Below are positions 23,601-34,074 of a stretch of DNA of 64,000 bases, in pieces; the first letter of the stretch is position 1, and each line of letters starts with the position of its first letter. The translations under genes were made by a program, and so were the position numbers. This DNA comes from Polyodon spathula (lineage: Eukaryota > Chordata > Actinopteri > Acipenseriformes > Polyodontidae). The notes beneath the pieces were generated by a model. It was not told where the DNA came from, did no database searches, and saw nothing but the letters and a program-made list of their open reading frames with translations. The DNA lies in NCBI RefSeq assembly GCF_017654505.1, contig NC_054549.1:23870969-23934968 (forward strand), read 5' to 3'.

Positions 23601-26600
23601 AGAGCTGCATTTTACACTGCACTATCCTGTGGGCACAGCAAGCAGAGATGCATTTCACACTGAACTATCCTGCAGGCACAGAAAGCAGAGCTGCATTTCA
23701 CACTGCAATATCCTGTTGGCACTGCAAGCAGAGCTGCATTTCACACAGCACTGTCCTGCAGGCTCAGCAAACAGTGCTGCATTTCACACTGCAATATCCT
23801 GCGGGTACAGCAAGCAGAGCTGCATTTCACACTGCACTACCCTGCAGGCACAGAAAGGAGAGCTGCATTTCACACTGCACGGTGTCCTGCAGGCACAGAA
23901 AGCAGAGCTGCATTTCACACTGCAATATCCTGCGGGTACAGCAAGCAGAGCTGCATTTCACACTGCATGGTGTCCTGCAGGCATAGAAAGCAGAGCTGCA
24001 TTTCACACTGCACTATCCTGCAGGCGCAGCAAGCAGAGCTGCATTTCACACTGCATTGTGTGGTGCAGACATGGCAAGCAGAGATGCATTTCACACTGCA
24101 TGGTGTCCTGTAGGCACAGCAAGCAGAGCTGCATTTCACACTGCACTGTGTCCTGCAGACACGACAAGCAGAGCTGCATTTCACACTGCATGGTGTCCTC
24201 CGAGCACAGCAAACAGAGCTGCATTTCACACTGCACTGTGTCCTGCAGACACGACAAGCAGAGCTGCATTTCACACTGCATGGTGTCCTCCGAGCACAGC
24301 AAGCAGAGCTGCATTTCACACTGCACTGTGTCCTGCAGACACGACAAGCAGAGCTGCATTTCACACTGCATGGTGTCCTCTGAGCACAGCAAGCAGAGCT
24401 GCATTTCACACTGCACTGTGTCCTGCAGACACGACAAGCAGAGCTGCATTTCACACTGCATGGTGTACTCCGAGCACAGCAAGCAGAGCTGCATTTCACA
24501 TTGCACTGTGTCCTGCAGACACGACAAGCAGAGCTGCATTTCACACTGCATGGTGTCCTGCAGGCTAACAAGGAGTACACACGCCACCCAGTAACCAGGG
24601 ATCAACAGCAACAGAAAGTCAGTGACATTCACCCCCAGTGCATGGCTTGATAGTCCAGATTAGTGCCAGATTAGTGCACACTTAAAAAAAGCAGACGATT
24701 GTACCTGCTGTGGCACTTTGAACCTCACGTAGGAACAGAGCTTCAGCATGTCCTCCATCTCCTCAGGGGTGGAGGGGATAAGAGGGATCCCCGACATGTT
24801 CTGTGTTGCCTGGAGTTCCTGCAGCTGCTTCACGAACTTGCTTTCACTGGGGATCTGCAGACCTGAGCACAGACACCTGCTTTATACTGAGGTTTCACTA
24901 GGGTTCTGCAGACCTGAGCACAGACACCTGCTTTATACTGAGGTTCAATTGCAGGTTCTCAGCTATTGTATGCCTATACAGAAACTGGACTGTGTGCCAC
25001 TTTTTATATATTTTAACAGTATGTAAACATAAACAGCAAACATACTGCAAAGTATACGTGGACAATAATAAAACATGTTACCTTAATAACATAACAAACA
25101 GGGCTTCAAAAATCATTTCTGTCATCAGAAACTTGAGCTGGTTGAATAATAGCATGGGTTTGACTTAATTCATTCAGAATTAATTTGTTTATTTTTCAGA
25201 AACTTTGTAAAAAAATTTGAATTCACTGTTTGCTTATTCTGACCCCTGTGCATCTTGTGACAATGCTGGTAGATACTTTTTAGTTCAGCAACTGTATTAT
25301 AAATTTAATGAACTCGTTAAATGTTTAACACTGTGGCTTTCTAAGTACTGTTTCAGATCATAGGGTGTCTGTCCGAGTGTTGTAAATTGATATAGAGTTG
25401 TGCTTTTAAACTTTGTATATCCTCTCAAATTCCAGAGCCCCTTTAAGACAGGGCATGATATTCAGCTGCAGAATGCAAGTGCCCATCGTATTGTACATTG
25501 TTCAGAAGGCAGCTCTATTGGTAGAGTACTAGCATTCATTCTGATTCTCCCTGAAACCCAGGTTTAACCATCCTTTTTATGGTTGTCAAGATATTCTTAT
25601 TATTGGTGCAGAAGGTTTAGATATGAAACAGACCACATCTGGATTCACTTTGGATCTTTATTGAAAGAGGAAGGGGAGTTTAATTAAAAACAAACTTTAA
25701 ACATTAAGGTGTGCTTTCATAGATCCCTCTTAGCACTCATCCTGCACTGCCTGATCTAAAGCAACAGTAGTAGTCCAAGATTAGTGCTAATCAGGGTCTC
25801 TGAAAACCGAAGAAGTTACGATTAGGAAATCAAGACACTACTAGAACCAAAACTAGCAGGTACTCTTTAAAATACACCAATGGTGCAATGGCCATAACTG
25901 TCCCTCAATATACTGTAAGGCAGTATTTTCTAATTGGCCAGTGTTTATTAGTGTATCAATATACAAAGATCTTGAGGTTCAGGACTGAATTGTAGTTTGT
26001 GCAAATTCTGATGAGAATTTATCCAGCCCTTAAAGATTTAATTAAGAAATGTATTTTTGTTTTTGACAAATTAAACATTGTCATTACTGTGGGGACCTAG
26101 GAAGTTCAAAGCTTTCGTGACATCACATTGCTGTAAGCTCACCACTGAGCACCGCACACTTGGTATAAAGCAATATCCCAGAGCCCCTGTCCATCCCACT
26201 GACCTGCAGGACAGATGAGCGAGGTGCTGCAGAGGTGGGAGGGGTAGCGGGCAGCGTAGACTCCAGCCACATTCCCTCCCATTGAGGTGCCCACCAAGTG
26301 AAATGGCTTCTTATTGAGGCGGATACACTCGACAAACTGCAACACAAGAGAAACACAGAGGAACTGGAATCACCAAACTAAACACAAGAGAAACACTGAG
26401 GAGATGGAATCACCAAACTAAACACAAGAGAAACACAGATGAGCTGGAATCACCAAACTAAACACAAGAGAAACACAGATGAGCTGGAATCACCAAACTA
26501 AACACAAGAGAAACACAGATGAGCTGGAATGTCCAAACTAAACACTAGAGAAACACAGAAGAGCTGGAATCACCAAACTAAACAAGAGAAACACTGAGGA

Positions 26601-29600
26601 GCTGGAATCACCAAACTAAACAAGAGAAACACTGAGGAGCTGGAATCACCAAACTAAACAAAAGAAACACAGAGGAGCTGGAATCACCAAACACCACAGA
26701 GGACTCACCAAACTAAACAAGAGAAACAGAGATGAGCTGGAATCACCAAACTAAACTAAACACAGAGGAGCTGGAATCACCAAACTAAACAAGAGAAACA
26801 CAGAGGAGCTGGAATCACCGAATTAAACACAAGAGAAACACAGAGGAACTGGAATCACCAAACTAAACAAGAGAAACACAGATGAGCTGGAATCACCAAA
26901 CTAAACACAAGAGAAACACAGAGGAGCTGGAATCACCAAACTAAACAAGAGAAACACAGATTAGCTGGAACCACCAAACTAAATACAAGAGAAACACAGA
27001 GGAACTGGAATCACCAAACTAAATACAAGAGAAACACAGAGGAACTGGAATCACTGAACTAAACACAAGAGAAATAGAGAGGAGCTGGCATGACCCAACT
27101 AAGCAGAAGAGAAACAGAGAGGAGCTAGAATCACCCAACTAAGCAGAAGAGAAACAGAGAGGAGCTGGAATCATCCAACTAAGCTCAACAGAAACAGAGA
27201 GGAGCTGGAATCACCCACCTAAACACAAGAGAAACAGAGAGGAGCTGGAATCACCGAACTAAACACAAGAGAAACAGAGAGGAGCTGGAATCACCCAACT
27301 AAACACAAGACAAACAGAGAGGAGCTGGAATCACCCAACTAAACACAAGAGAATGCAAATGGAATCCTTGCCATACACCATTTGAGACAAATATACCATT
27401 TGAGAAATATAGCCAAACTTATTAGACCAATTATTTCTGTATCTAATGCCATGAGACTAATGCATGCCTTTCATCTAGAATTGATTATTGTAATGCACTT
27501 TTTTTCTGGTATCCCAAAACGTGTGGTACCTGCTTGCAGCTTGTTCAGAACACTGCCATTAGAATTCTGACTAAAACCAGGAAATGTGAACATATTACCC
27601 CTGTTTTGGCCTTTTTACACTGGCTTCCTGTGCAGTATAGAAGTCATTTTAAGATTTTGCTGTTAACTAAAAAGGACCTAAATGGATTAGAACCTAGTTA
27701 TTTGCAGGAGTTACTGACCCCGTATCTTCCAAACCACACTTTGAGATCACAGGATGCGGGGCTGCAGGTTAATCCTTGGGTCAACCAAAAAGACATGGGA
27801 GGTAGGGCTTTTTCTTGTAGAGCTCCTAAATTATGGAATGCTCTGCCTTCATTTGTCAACGAAGCTTGGACAGTTACAGCTTTCAAGTCAAGACTAAAAA
27901 CACACGTTTATAAAATGTCTTTCTTATCTTAGTGGGTTTTAATGTAACTTCAAAATTGCTGCTTTTGTATTATGTGTATATTGTTATCTAAATGGCCTGA
28001 TTGTGGCAGTTGTATGTGTGACATTCTATACAAATGTATTGTGGTTTGTTCTTTTTTTCTGCTATGTACAGTGCTTTGTGATACTTTTGTATAAAAAGCG
28101 CTAGATAAATTCAATAAATAAATAAATATTGTGTGCTATACAATAGCTGCACCTCTCTGTAGCAAGCATCTTTCAGTTTCAACAGACTAACAGCAGGTCC
28201 TCCTGTGTCCACGAGTATTCGAGTTCCAGATGTTTTCTGAGGGCAGTCTCTCAAGGCAACTCTCTCATTCTAAGATTTTGGTTCTTTATTGTGTAACCTG
28301 GTGTATAGAATGCTATGTCCTCCAGTGACAATTTGATATTATTTTAATCAAGACTATGACATTTTCGGTTAATTGTTTACCTGGTGCATCCTTAGTGAGA
28401 CAGACAGATACAAGAGAAAGAGACACAGAGACAACGAGACAGACCATGAGACAGAGATCGAGAGACAGACAGACAAAATCAATGAGACAGACAGTGAGAC
28501 AGAGAAAGACAGAGACATAGACAGGCAGAGTCACAGACAACGAGACAATACTTACCTGGTGTATCCTCCGCACCTGCCCCTCGATGGAGTAGTCCTCAGC
28601 ACAGGTGCGGGAGGTGCCCTCGTGTCCTGGCATGTCCACACAGACCAGGTGAAGGTGCTTCGGGAGATACTGTAAACACCAGGACAATGTTATACCCACA
28701 CAAAATCAGGCTGCTTCTACCTGCATCATAAATATCCAGAACACTGCCCAGGTCAGGAGAGGTTCTAATGCTGAACTTTAACATGGCTCATTGTGGCTCT
28801 ATGTTGCTACAGCTTTGCATTTTGGATAAAATAATTATTGATTTCAACTAGAATATGCCTAGCGAGGCAAGCCTTCTGTGCACAGGTTAATAATCCTTAG
28901 CACTCCAAGGCTGTAAATCTATGTTTAGCTGATGAAACGTTCAGATGTTCTGTGTAAGCGGTCGCTCACTGTTTAAACTGTGACACGGTGTCCCCCCCAC
29001 TCGCTCCTCACCTTGACGACGGTCAGCCACATGTCTTTGTGCGCAGAGAAGCCGTGCAGCATGAGGATGGAGGGCCGGGTCCCGGGCTTCCCGCGGTACG
29101 AGTAACAGAAGCGATACCCGCTGCTCTCCACGTGCTTCACCTGCAGTCCCAGCGTCCGCCGCCAGTACCTGCACAAACAGCACAGTGAGGAGACACATTA
29201 TACCAGCTATGCTTTAGCACAATTTATTTTCATATCTGTTTCTTATTCTAGTATGTGTGTTCTGTAAGAGTCTCTGTTGTTGTTTCTCCTTATATCAGTA
29301 TTTACCAGGCCTTCTAACTAATGTCCTTTTCAGTGGGCAAGCTGCTCCATTCTGTTAAAGGAACACTATGAAATCCTAACTAATGTCCTTTTCAGTGGGC
29401 TAGCTGCTCCATACTGTTAAAGGAACACTATGAAATACTATATCACAGAAGCAGACTTTCTTCACTTATATTTCTATCAGTGTTTTCTGGTAATGCAAAA
29501 CTACCTCCACCCAAAAATATATCCTAACCCAACCTGCACAGGGAGCCTGGCTGTCACACAAGTTTCAGATCCATAAATCTTAAGTCAAGTCAGGACACTG

Positions 29601-31520
29601 AAAAGCCAGCGATGACACCAGACAAAGTCATCCAGCTTGTTCAGTATCTCTGTGTCCATCATGTGATAACACAATGACACAATGTAATCTTTAAACTGCA
29701 CACATAGCCAGTGTCTAGACCAGAAAGACCCACACAAAAGAAACAAATCAACTCAGCGGAAAGACAACCTGACAATTATTCTTTTGATATTTTTTCTAGA
29801 AACATTTAAATGTAGTGAAAAAAATGGAATTTTTATAAATATATTATGTACTGTAGCAAGAGGTACTGTCTTTGTATTCTTATAAAAGGGCTGGTACATG
29901 GACCCATCGACGTTCCATGAGAATGCCTTCATGTGAACTTTACAGAAAACATAATACACACAGCACAATAAAACATTAAAATAGCATTAAAAAAGATAAT
30001 AATAAAAATATTATTTTAAATAAAATTAAATAATTTCTAAACGTGTATATTTAAAAACACAAAAAAACAGTAATAATAAAAACAAAAAAAAACTATAATA
30101 AAAAGGCCTATGTAAATAAATAAGTCTTCAACCTTGTCTTAAAAACAACAAGACTCCTAGCTGCCAGGAATTGGTTTGAGGGTAAATTCTATCCCAGCAT
30201 GTGATTAGTGACCTGTGTGATGTTTGATTCCTTTCTTTCTCTTCAGAAGACCCTGTGAAAGCTGCATTGTCTCACAGCCCAGTTTAATCTGAAACACTGA
30301 AATAAATAAAACTCCTGGATCTGCTTGCAGCATCACTCCAGTGTAGCGTTTTAATAAAACTCCTGGCTCTGCTCACAGCATTGTTCCAGTGTAGCGTCTT
30401 AATAAAACTCCTGGCTCTGCTCACAGCATCACTCCACTGTAGCGTCTTAATAAAACTCCTGGCTCTGCTCACAGCATTGTTCCAGTGTAGCGTCTTAATA
30501 AAACTCCTGGCTCTGCTCACAGCATCACTCCAGTGTAGCGTTTTAATAAAACTCCTGGCTCTGCTCACAGCATTGTTCCAGTGTAGCGTCTTAATAAAAC
30601 TCTTGGCTCTGCTCACAGCATCACTCCAGTGTAGCGTCTTAATAAAACTCTTGGCTCTGCTCACAGCATTGTTCCAGTGTAGCGTCTTAATAAAACTCCT
30701 GGCTCTGCTCACATCGTTCCAGTGTAGCGTCTTAATAAAACTCCTGGCTCTGCTCACATCGTTCCAGTGTAGCGTCTTAATAAAACTCCTGGCTCTGCTC
30801 ACATCGTTCCAGTGTAGCGCCTTAATAAAACTCCTGGCTCTGCTCACATCGTTCCAGTGTAGCGTCTTAATAAAACTCCTGGCTCTGCTCACATCGTTCC
30901 AGTGTAGCGTCTTAATAAAACTCCTGGCTCTGCTCACAGCATCACTACAGTGTAGCCTCTTTAACAATTATTTCTTTGCTGTTGATCTTTTTTTGTCGCT
31001 ACTCTGGTCCCAACCACCACTCTATAAATTAACTTCCTGTGTTACAGGTCACAGCACCCCAGCTGATTCATGCTTACTTCACTTAAAAAGTGGGTACCAG
31101 CCCCCAGAAGTAGATATTATTGCACAGCCTTGTTAAATATGCAAGCACAGGTCTTCAATCTCATGTGGCACAGCACATAGCAAGGACAGAAAGTCCAGGC
31201 TGCGTCTGTTAATTCAATTTCTTGCTAGGCTTTTAACAAGGTTCATGCTGGGGGCAGGACTGTAACTGCGCAGATACGTGGGCCATACTGAGAGATTCAG
31301 GGGCAGCACCATTGACTCCACTGCACACAGCAGTGCAGGGCACCACAAGGAGAGACACACAGATCATAGCACGCTTTAATTAGCAGCACAATTGAGCTTA
31401 CCAATAATAGACTTTGATGAGAGCCGCAGGCCACAGCAAAAAGGAAGCAACGAATGCCAGGATGGGAATGGCCAGCGTGCCGCCCGCGATGAGAAACATG
31501 TTCACAAGGTCCAGGTCCAT
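20450..31520 (-). CDS. abhd6: Monoacylglycerol lipase ABHD6
   Basis: Membrane alpha/beta-hydrolase that cleaves monoacylglycerols such as 2-arachidonoylglycerol, and also lysophospholipids. Coding exons in transcript order: 31520-31402, 29168-29012, 28669-28556, 26336-26204, 24862-24705, 22144-22090, 21070-20970, 20623-20450. They sum to 1011 nt, 336 residues plus TGA (human 337). The start MDLDLVNMF is followed by a hydrophobic membrane anchor at about residues 10-30 (IPILAFVASFLLW), then YYWYWRRTLG. HGFSAHKDMW is the oxyanion strand. The catalytic triad is S148 in GTSMGG, D278 in WGKQDQ and H306 in ENCGHSVV, the same numbers as human. All exon junctions keep frame and no disabling change is seen. 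Introns are exceptionally rich in minisatellites, and a second LINE type lies in the intron between 28556 and 26336. Confidence 0.98.
20640..20830. repeat. Imperfect CA/CT-rich minisatellite
   Basis: Irregular units of about 15 and 45 bp built from CACCCCAGCACAGCTCAC and CCTGCCCTAGCACAGCTCAC. It begins within 20 bp of the acceptor of the last ABHD6 exon. Confidence 0.85.
21459..21705. repeat. About 30-bp minisatellite, 8 copies
   Basis: Unit GTCAGCACCTCACACAAAGA plus CAGCTCACAT, with variants AATGACAGCTCACAACAC. It lies in the ABHD6 intron between exons 22144-22090 and 21070-20970. Copies with two added bases alternate with the basic form. Confidence 0.93.
22219..22776. repeat. 42-bp minisatellite, 13 copies
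   Basis: Unit CACCAGGACTGTGCTGCACA plus GTGCATCATTCTTTTCATTTAT. It is very homogeneous; variants are mainly CACC/TACC and one GGGC. It begins only about 75 bp intronic of ABHD6 exon 22144-22090. With a period of 14 codons all three forward frames stay open for 190-255 codons, and one reverse frame for about 100; these are not proteins. Confidence 0.98.
23336..24566. repeat. 45-bp minisatellite with 90-bp higher-order structure, about 27 units
   Basis: Core AGCAGAGCTGCATTTCACAC plus TGCA and a variable 20-bp half (TGGTGTCCTGCAGGCACAGA and relatives). From about 24120 onward two unit types alternate (CTGTGTCCTGCAGACACGAC and TGGTGTCCTCCGAGCACAGC), giving a 90-bp higher-order repeat. This half is younger and more uniform than 23336-24100. 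It fills most of the ABHD6 intron between 24705 and 22144. Confidence 0.97.
24842..24946 (-). repeat. abhd6: 51-bp tandem duplication copying the ABHD6 exon-6 acceptor
   Basis: The segment carrying about 30 nt of intron, the acceptor (GGTGTCTGTGCTCAG) and the first 21 nt of the exon is present twice, 51 bp apart. The inner copy joins the real exon at 24862. The outer copy has its AG before 24913 and differs from the true exon start at only two of 21 positions. Splicing to the outer AG would add 51 nt that hit TAA at the 11th codon. Confidence 0.9.
24947..26203. other. ABHD6 intron, no feature recognised
   Basis: AT-rich intronic sequence without ORFs, TE termini or tandem arrays that I could identify. 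Confidence 0.4.
26204..26336 (-). CDS. abhd6: ABHD6 nucleophile exon
   Basis: Encodes FVECIRLNKKPFHLVGTSMG through ICPAG. It contains the catalytic serine S148 in the GXSXG elbow. Donor GTCAGT. The acceptor TTCTCTTGTGTTGCAG merges directly into the 40-bp minisatellite upstream, so the array supplies the polypyrimidine tract. Confidence 0.95.
26341..27352. repeat. 40-bp minisatellite of about 25 copies, each resembling a splice acceptor on the minus strand
   Basis: Plus-strand unit AAACTAAACACAAGAGAAAC plus ACAGAGGAGCTGGAATCACC, with 37-38-bp variants. Read on the ABHD6 strand each unit contains TGTGTTTCTCTTGTGTTTAG followed by TTTGG, against the true exon acceptor TGTGTTTCTCTTGTGTTGCAG followed by TTTGT. 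The array appears to have grown from the acceptor itself. Units beyond about 27060 are more diverged (CACCCAACTAAGCAG). Confidence 0.95.
27375..28125 (+). mobile_element. L2-like LINE, 5' truncated
   Basis: The frame 27534-27932 carries the C-terminal reverse-transcriptase-associated block: MQLVQNTAIRILTKTRK, HITPVLAFLHWLPVQYR, FKILLLTKKDLNGLEPSYL, and LWNALPSFVNEAWTVTAFKS. The 3' tail GCGCTAGATAAATTCAATAA with ATAAA repeats is the L2-type microsatellite tail. It is inserted antisense in the ABHD6 intron between 28556 and 26336 and is a different family from the copy at 8.5 kb. Confidence 0.9.
28392..28548. repeat. GA/GACA-rich simple repeat beside an ABHD6 donor
   Basis: Imperfect GAGACAGACAGA sequence that starts within 10 bp of the donor of ABHD6 exon 28669-28556. 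On the gene strand it is a 150-nt pyrimidine-rich (TCTGTC)n tract. Confidence 0.9.
29312..29437. repeat. 62-bp tandem duplication
   Basis: Two copies of CTAACTAATGTCCTTTTCAG followed by GTTAAAGGAACACTATGAAA, 62 bp apart, in the ABHD6 intron between 31402 and 29168. Confidence 0.88.
29438..30300. other. ABHD6 intron, no feature recognised
   Basis: AT-rich with A-rich low-complexity stretches around 29985-30110; no exon or TE body seen. Confidence 0.4.
30315..30955. repeat. 48/45-bp minisatellite, about 13 copies
   Basis: Unit CTCCTGGCTCTGCTCACAGC plus ATTGTTCCAGTGTAGCGTCTTAATAAAA. The early part alternates GCATTGTT and GCATCACT types; the later part uses a 45-bp form with ATCGTT. Both lengths are multiples of three, so frames of about 230-250 codons stay open on both strands. 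Each plus-strand unit contains AATAAA, which is antisense to ABHD6 and so without meaning for that gene. Confidence 0.97.
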
Positions 31521-31540
31521 CTCCCTGCACTGCGTCACAC
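31402..31540 (-). CDS. abhd6: ABHD6 first coding exon
   Basis: Acceptor CCCCTGCAG, 20 nt of 5' UTR, then ATG at 31520 in GGGAGATGG (purine at -3 and G at +4, a good Kozak context). It encodes the N-terminal membrane anchor and ends at TATTATTG with donor GTAAGC. The acceptor shows that at least one non-coding exon lies upstream. Confidence 0.95.
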
Positions 31541-33399
31541 CTGCAGGGGCAAACACAGGACTGAAGACAAAGTGTCCCCATGGGGCGTAATGAATGGGAA
31601 AGGCATAGCAGACGTTAACGGGAAGTAAAATGGACCTTTTTGACAGTGAAATAGTTCGTTTTTACTGGATTGAGAGTATCATAGAATACAGCTGTTCACC
31701 CACTGCAAAGACAATACAGTCAATGTAATGGGAGGGGCATCACAGTTACCTAGTCCAGTGTCCCTGGAACACACAACAAGGACCAAAACAATAGAAATGA
31801 CATTCAATTGAAGTAATGTTAAATTCAGGGGTGAGTCGTTATGTTACATCGCAGCTATACAACAGTTAATGCTATGCTCATGTTACTATAAATCAGTACT
31901 TTCTGTTTTCTACATGTTAACCACTCCCTAATCCATGTGCATGCAATTCCTTCAATCCATTCTGCATTCAGTTTGAGAATTAATCTTTTAATCTTATATG
32001 AATCCCTTGCTTTCTTGTTTCAGCTTTTTAATGGTACAGTAATTCTATGAATCCCTTGCTTTCTTGTTGTGTTTTACGTGACAGTCAGCATGTGACACTG
32101 CATTCCCAAGACCCCAGGTCTGCAGCAATATCCATCTCCTCTTTTCTAGCGCCTGCTTTTTATCTGCAAAGGAATCTATTCTGTCCTGCTAGAGCTGAAT
32201 TTACAGTATTAACTTGAATTGTGTCAGTACCACACATCCCCTTAGAGCTACAATTGAAGAAGTACCACGAACGCTCAACCCCTGCAGGGGTAAAAGAAAA
32301 AGGAAACTACTTGCCACAGTAGCACCCTTTACAGATCAATCTTCACAACAAGTCTGTTCATTTTTACAAGTAAAATATTCAGTACAAATAGTTCAGTAAA
32401 AAGCCGGCACATTGTTATTTTTCACATGCTAATAAATTAATTCTCAAAAGCCTCAGGGCAGAACTAGTTAAGCGATTTTCAAAAGCTTTCACTAAAGGCC
32501 TGTTTCCATTGAATTTAGGAGCTGGCAGGAACTGGGGGCCAAGTTAAGAATCATAAATGGAATGATCATCTGGAACCAGACTGGAACCCAAGTCTCTGGA
32601 GGTGAAGCCATGAAAGGGTAGAGAATTAGCCTGCTGTGCCAGAGACCCAGTCCTGCTGCTTTCAAATATAAAATATGTACTGGATTTTTTTGCTTGTTGC
32701 CAAGCTGAGTTTGTGTCCGTTTGGCTTGGCAACAGTATATTCTGAATTTACTTCTTATATCTAAAACGAGTTGGATTCAGTTTCACCAAGCTACACAATT
32801 TGAACTTCTACAAGATCAGTTTACTTAAACAAGGGTTATTTATCATGTTTATAAACATAATGATACTACTTATCCTGATTTTAGTTTTTTTTTTTTTTTT
32901 TTTTTTTATGCTGTATGAATTGCATTTATGGTCAAATACTGTAGTTGGTTGGTAAGTAAAGGCGGTAAAAGCAGGATGCTGGAGTCCTGTTTTTAAACAA
33001 AAAACGTGTACTTTATTAATAAAGCTGATAATAATGATAAATTAATTTAAACAATCTGGTCCTTTAAGGCAGTATCAAGATCAAAATAAATAAAAGGAGT
33101 CACAATCTATGAAACGGTTGTTGTTCTCCAGTTCCAAACCAACACTGAATTGTGCTTCTTTTTATAAAAGTGTGTGCAGGACTTCTCTCCAATTACCTTA
33201 GATGAATTGGAAACCATAGTTAAGCAGATAACCACTGCCTGTTCCCCTGACACAATTCCTACTACACTCTTAAAAGACACTTTTAATACTGTTAGCAACC
33301 ATATTTAAAAAACTGTAAATAGCTCACTTTCGTCAGGCAGTTCTACTGGCACTTAAGATAGGTGTGGTAAAATCAGTACTTAAAAAACATAATCTAGGG
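31541..33399. other. ABHD6 first intron, no gene recognised
   Basis: AT-rich sequence with a poly-T run at 32887-32908. No TE ORF or exon-like segment found. Confidence 0.4.
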
Positions 33400-33466
33400 A
33401 AACTCCTGAGTGACGCATCCGTTAAAGGCCCTATAGCCTGGAGATCGTCAGTTCAAGTCCAGGCTC
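33400..33466 (+). mobile_element. Head of a tRNA-derived SINE
   Basis: A box-A-like (CCTGAGTGACGCATCC) and a box-B-like (AGTTCAAGTCC) block at tRNA spacing, matching the head of the SINE at 55.3 kb. It breaks off at a Tc1 fragment, so only the pol III promoter part remains. Confidence 0.65.
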
Positions 33467-34047
33467 ACAACAATATCCCAAGCACTCCACAAATCTGGCC
33501 TGTATGGTAGGGTGGAAGCCATCACTCAAGAAAGCCCACCTTTAATCCAGTTTGAAGTATGCAAAAAACACTCTCGGGAGATTCTGTAGCCACGTGGCAA
33601 AAAGTTTTGTGGTCTGACGAAACTAAAATTGAACTTTTTGGTCTAAATGCAAAGCGTTATGTTTGGCGCAAACCCAACACAGCGCATCACCCAAAGAACA
33701 CCATCCCTACTGTGAAGCATGGTGGTGGCAGGATCATGTTATGGGGATGTTTCTCATCAGCAGGGACTGGGGCACTTGTACAGAGGTCCTTGGGGAAAAC
33801 CTGCTGCCTTCTGCAAGAAAGCTGAAACTGGTACAGAAGTTCACCTTTCAGCATGACAACGACCCAAAGCACACAGCCAAAGCTACACTGGAGTGGCTAA
33901 GGAACAAAAAGGTAAATGTCCAGCTGTAATTGCTGCCAAAGGTGCTTCCACCAAGTATTAACTCAGGGGGGTGGAGACTTATCCAATTATGAACTTTCAG
34001 TTTTGTATTGTTAATATATAATTTTTTTCTCAATAAAAACTTTTCCC
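33467..34047 (+). mobile_element. Tc1 fragment, 3' half
   Basis: Begins inside a transposase (ACAACAATATCCCAAGCACT) and carries [20 protein letters not shown] and [18 protein letters not shown]. The SPDLNP region has been deleted. It ends with the 3' UTR CTTATCCAATTATGAACTTT. Its partner lies inverted immediately downstream. Confidence 0.88.
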
Positions 34048-34074
34048 CCTTAACAGTGTAGCGTATGGTATGTA

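Noticed and set aside
14687..24566. Regular repeat arrays that might suggest CRISPR
   Set aside because: Units are directly tandem with no unique spacers, and the genes are spliced vertebrate genes.
23524..24594. 356-codon open frame of repeated KQSCISHC-type units
   Set aside because: It is the 45-bp minisatellite read in one frame; other frames and the opposite strand are open too, and it lies in an ABHD6 intron without exon context.
30284..31136. About 230-250-codon frames on both strands
   Set aside because: Product of the 48/45-bp minisatellite; period divisible by three keeps all frames open.
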